From Crotophaga sulcirostris (lineage: Eukaryota > Chordata > Aves > Cuculiformes > Crotophagidae): a stretch of 64,000 nt of DNA. Where the stretch lies: NCBI GenBank assembly GCA_013397455.1, contig VYZB01000334.1, positions 457,035 through 521,034 of the forward strand, written 5' to 3'. The stretch's first letter is position 1. Each line of letters begins with the position of its first letter. Made by a program: the position numbers and the translations under genes. Below, in pieces: positions 60,601 to 64,000 of this stretch. The notes under the pieces were generated by a model. That model saw only the letters and a program-made list of their open reading frames with translations, was not told where the DNA came from and ran no database searches.

Positions 60601-63600
60601 ATATATATGCACAAGCCACAAGAGCTGAATGGGTAGAGGAATGCCTAGGGAGTATGAAATAGATTTCCATGTGTAAATAGTGAGACAAACATGGAATAGA
60701 CTTTTTTTTTTTCACAGGAAGGAGAGACTAGCAAAACATCCCTTCATGATGAGCTCCTCATTTACCCAAAGTTATTCCATCTGCAGTGGACTCCTAACTT
60801 TGGTCCCTTGTAGGAAGTGTGGAAAGAAATGGGACTGTGGCTGCCTCTTGCTTGTGTCAATGAAGAAAGAGTCATTCACGTTACTCATTGCTGGGCTCCA
60901 TGCAACAACGCTCAGTTGTGGGTAAGCTGAGATGATTGCCAAATTTTAATTTTCATAGCAAAAAATTCAATAAAGAGCTAGCGAGCTTAACCAGCTGCCA
61001 AACCCTGCTCAGGAAAGAAAGCAGATAAAAACCAAATACATTATCACCCTACCTTAGCTAGCCTGTGCCACAAACTTCTTTCTCTCCACTTGTCTGCCAA
61101 TCAGACATTTAGACAGGCTGTCATTATCAGCCACCCGCTGCCCCAGCTTTGCCCCAATTTTTTTAAGCCCTACAGCACTGTCATTTGATGTGTCTGGTGA
61201 GAGAATTAAAGTAGATGAAGACTGAGGATACCACTCCCTTAGGTAATGATATATTCAAATTCCCTCCAGCTATCTTACTGACAACACGATCCTCCTCATC
61301 CTGGCCCTACTCCACTCTTCCACAGGCTGAAGAATAATTACAACTCCTGTACATAACGCATGGTTTCATTCAACATTCATCTTAGACTCTGTTAAAAACG
61401 ACTTGTGACAGATGGGATATATTTTGTGCCATAGCAGTAAATTGGTTGGCATGCAATAGGCAGTAGGAAAAGCAGACAAAAATACCTGACATGCAAAGAC
61501 CAGGAAGGAGAGGAGACAATAACACTGAAGTGTTACGTACTTTTGGAACACAACCTTAAATAAGTCCTCATAAATTTAAAAAACGAATGCTAGGCCTTGA
61601 AATTATTAAGCAAGTACTGTTCTGAATGCATTTAGCAGAGATAAACCCACTGAAATATATCTCTTGATCCATCAAGTATGCAAGAGATCTTAGGATGAGA
61701 TGGGATGGGACATAGAGCTATTTTGGAAATCCATCAGTATTGCAAGTCAGGAAAGCTGCACTTTGGAGGTCAGCATGGGTGAGTCAAATTTCCTTGCTCA
61801 ATCCTATATTGGAGAGTAAAAGGGACATCTTTAATTCAGTAAAGCAGAGTCACTCCAAATTTCTTAGTAAGGAAACTTTGGGAAGAGAGTTTCTAGAATA
61901 AGCAGCTTACCTAGCTGTCAAAATGCACATGCTGGGGTAATCCTGGAAATGTTTATTCTCAGAATTTGTTCCTCCTATCAGCAGTAGCACTGCTTGTCTC
62001 TGGTATAATAAGTCATACGTTTAGATGCAGCATACGGCACTAGGACTCTTCCTTCCTATGTTAAAAAAAAGGCAAGTAAGGAAATCAAAAGTTGTGTCCA
62101 AAAACCACACAAAATTGATTTTTAACCCATATCCAGTTGTTCTGACGAAATTATATTCGCTCAAAAAAGCAAAACTCTCATGACTTTTGATGTTATCACA
62201 GCCTTGGAATGTGTGCACAACCTTACTTGCACACATTCTTTACATTTTTCTTAATGGCATTAAAGAGTTGATATATAACATGCTATTGTAACAAGAAAAC
62301 CAGGTTTGATTAAAAAAACCCAAATATGCCAGTGAATGGAATGTGTAGTCATAATTATTTTTAAGAGATAAAGTAGGCAAACATGAGATATAGGGCCAGA
62401 ATAAGACTGAATGTGCCACAGTTTCCTTAATTATGTGGACACAGTTTCATGTTCCTCAAAGGTGGTAAAGAATATACACTGGCCAACAGATGATTGTTCT
62501 CCAAAGAGTTTTTATTTGCTGCATATTGGGCATGGCAAAACACATGGCTCTAGCCCAGGCTGCAAAGGGAACCCTGGCCTCTGTGATCCAGGGAACCTGC
62601 AATGTGCATTTATTCCATTTTACAAACTTCCCACCGCTTTCAGTGCAACCTGAGCTGTTCATTTTATGTCAGGAAAGGGAGACTGGGAAACCAGGATATT
62701 TCTTTCAGAGTAATAACTCTGAGCAATGAAGGGTACCAGCTGCAGACTACTAACAATTTCTGATGAGCAAGTTTAAAAAAAGGAAGGAGAACGGCAACAT
62801 CCGGGAAAGCTGAACAAGTTCTCACCATGACCAGGCTAGATGAGTGAGCACAAATACAGGAGGGCAGAAAGACATGTACTGCCCAGATGTAAGGAGGGTC
62901 CAAAAAATACATTTATTATTTTTCCCAGCTCTAAGTGCTCTTTTCCCACCTATGAGAGGTGAAGGCAGTAAATACTCTGCCTATCACATAGTCCTCAGAG
63001 AGTTAAACTGGGACCTGGAACAGCTATGTATGACTGTGTAAGTCGGCATCTGAGCCTGAGGAAAGTCCATGAAGGCACATGAAGGCAGTAGACAGTCTGT
63101 TGGTGCAACTCGAGCTAAGCTGGCTTGAGAGCAAGTGAGATCTAAAATGTGATCCAATACATCAGTCCAGTGACTACCCATGGAGAGGAGCTCAACCAGG
63201 GCTATAAGAAGAGTTCCTGTGGGTGAGGGACTGCGGTTCAAGATGGTCCCAGAGGCAAGCCAGTACAAATTTTGTGGGTTTTGGTTTCATGACCTTCATA
63301 AGTTAAGTTTTCAGGAGGTGTGGTTTAGATATTAGAGGTATAGCAGCAACCATACTCTTGATTAAAATTTATTTGCATGTAAAATCCTGTTGTTGTTTCA
63401 TCACATAATTTAATACAGTTTTTTTCCTGTTTGTTTGGTCCTGGTAGCCATATAACTTTCGGCTTACATGGTGAAGGGACTGAAGGGGTCCAACAAGACG
63501 GTGGCTGGAAAGAAGTACTGTTATCACCATGAGTTAGGTATCTGCTCTGTACACAGATTTGTATCTGTAAATAGCCAGTCAGAGATGAAAAAAGACAATT

Positions 63601-64000
63601 GACTGTTCCTGGTGTTGCTTTAGTGGCTAATCAGAGACCCTTTCTGCCAAACTCATGAAGAAGAGAATGTAATGACCCTGTTACCTGGGGATGTGGAAGG
63701 TAGCTTCTAAGAATGGGATCTATTCAGGATTGGCAGAGGAAGATTATCTGAGCTTGTGGATATGCTTGCTTCCTGAAGAGAGTAATGCTGAGATGGCTGG
63801 ACCAGGCAACTGAATGCCTTCGATGTTTAGACTTTGCTTTGATATTTCCTGGTCAGTAGCTGATCATCTTGCCTGGGACTCCGAGGAGGTTTTATGGCTA
63901 CAGCTCAACTGAAGGGAGAGGCTTTAAAGACTTTCCTTGCTTGCATCTGTAACTAATAAAGGAAGAGGAGTCACTTTGCAACCTATGCACTTTACACCCT
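54666..64000. other. Intergenic DNA to the end of the window
   Basis: 9.3 kb of AT-rich unique sequence with no CR1, LTR, CpG island or recognisable exon. Open frames are all under 100 codons and unlike known proteins. The next gene expected from mammalian synteny, ZSWIM6, is not seen and would lie further right. Confidence 0.6.

Noticed and set aside
60433..60636. 67-codon frame with a hydrophobic C-terminal part
   Set aside because: It resembles no known small membrane protein, has no supporting splice or promoter signals, and is within chance length.

Overview
This looks like a stretch of bird nuclear DNA, probably chromosome Z. The evidence is a dozen or so CR1 LINE fragments with typical avian 3' ends, compact spacing, and a recognisable NDUFAF2 / SMIM15 tail-to-tail gene pair. 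In mammals this pair lies next to ZSWIM6; in birds that synteny block is Z-linked (established knowledge and inference, not testable here). No bacterial-style operon, CRISPR array, tRNA or rRNA was seen.

Region 1 (1-17.98 kb): the 3' part of NDUFAF2 on the + strand. A 41-nt exon (3220-3260) and the last coding exon (17318-17575) are joined by a 14 kb intron. The intron holds two CR1 3' ends, an assembly gap in AT-rich tandem repeats, and a clean 364-bp solo LTR with a 6-bp target duplication. The exons coding for the N-terminus were not found and should lie upstream of base 1.

Region 2 (18.48-21.99 kb): SMIM15 on the - strand, convergent with NDUFAF2. The whole 74-residue protein lies in the last exon. 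A predicted non-coding first exon sits in a roughly 1-kb CpG island with GC boxes, two ETS-type sites and a 47-base G homopolymer. A CR1 copy lies inside the single predicted SMIM15 intron.

Region 3 (22-64 kb): a gene desert upstream of SMIM15 with no supportable coding gene. It is a transposon record. There are CR1 fragments in both orientations, and a nearly full-length CR1 (31.8-36.25 kb) that has itself been hit by a 270-bp LTR-like element and by a younger CR1. A chimeric CR1 lies at 25.9-27.5 kb, three CR1 copies end in pentanucleotide microsatellites, and a 208-bp hAT-type MITE with an 8-bp target duplication sits inside a CR1. A paired GATA-palindrome module at 52.1 kb is the best non-repeat regulatory candidate.

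I did not find an unknown multi-gene system. The most interesting signals are a 142-bp island of perfect identity between two otherwise diverged CR1 copies that flank the SMIM15 promoter region, the nested insertions, the hAT MITE, and the recurrent internal deletions in one CR1 family.
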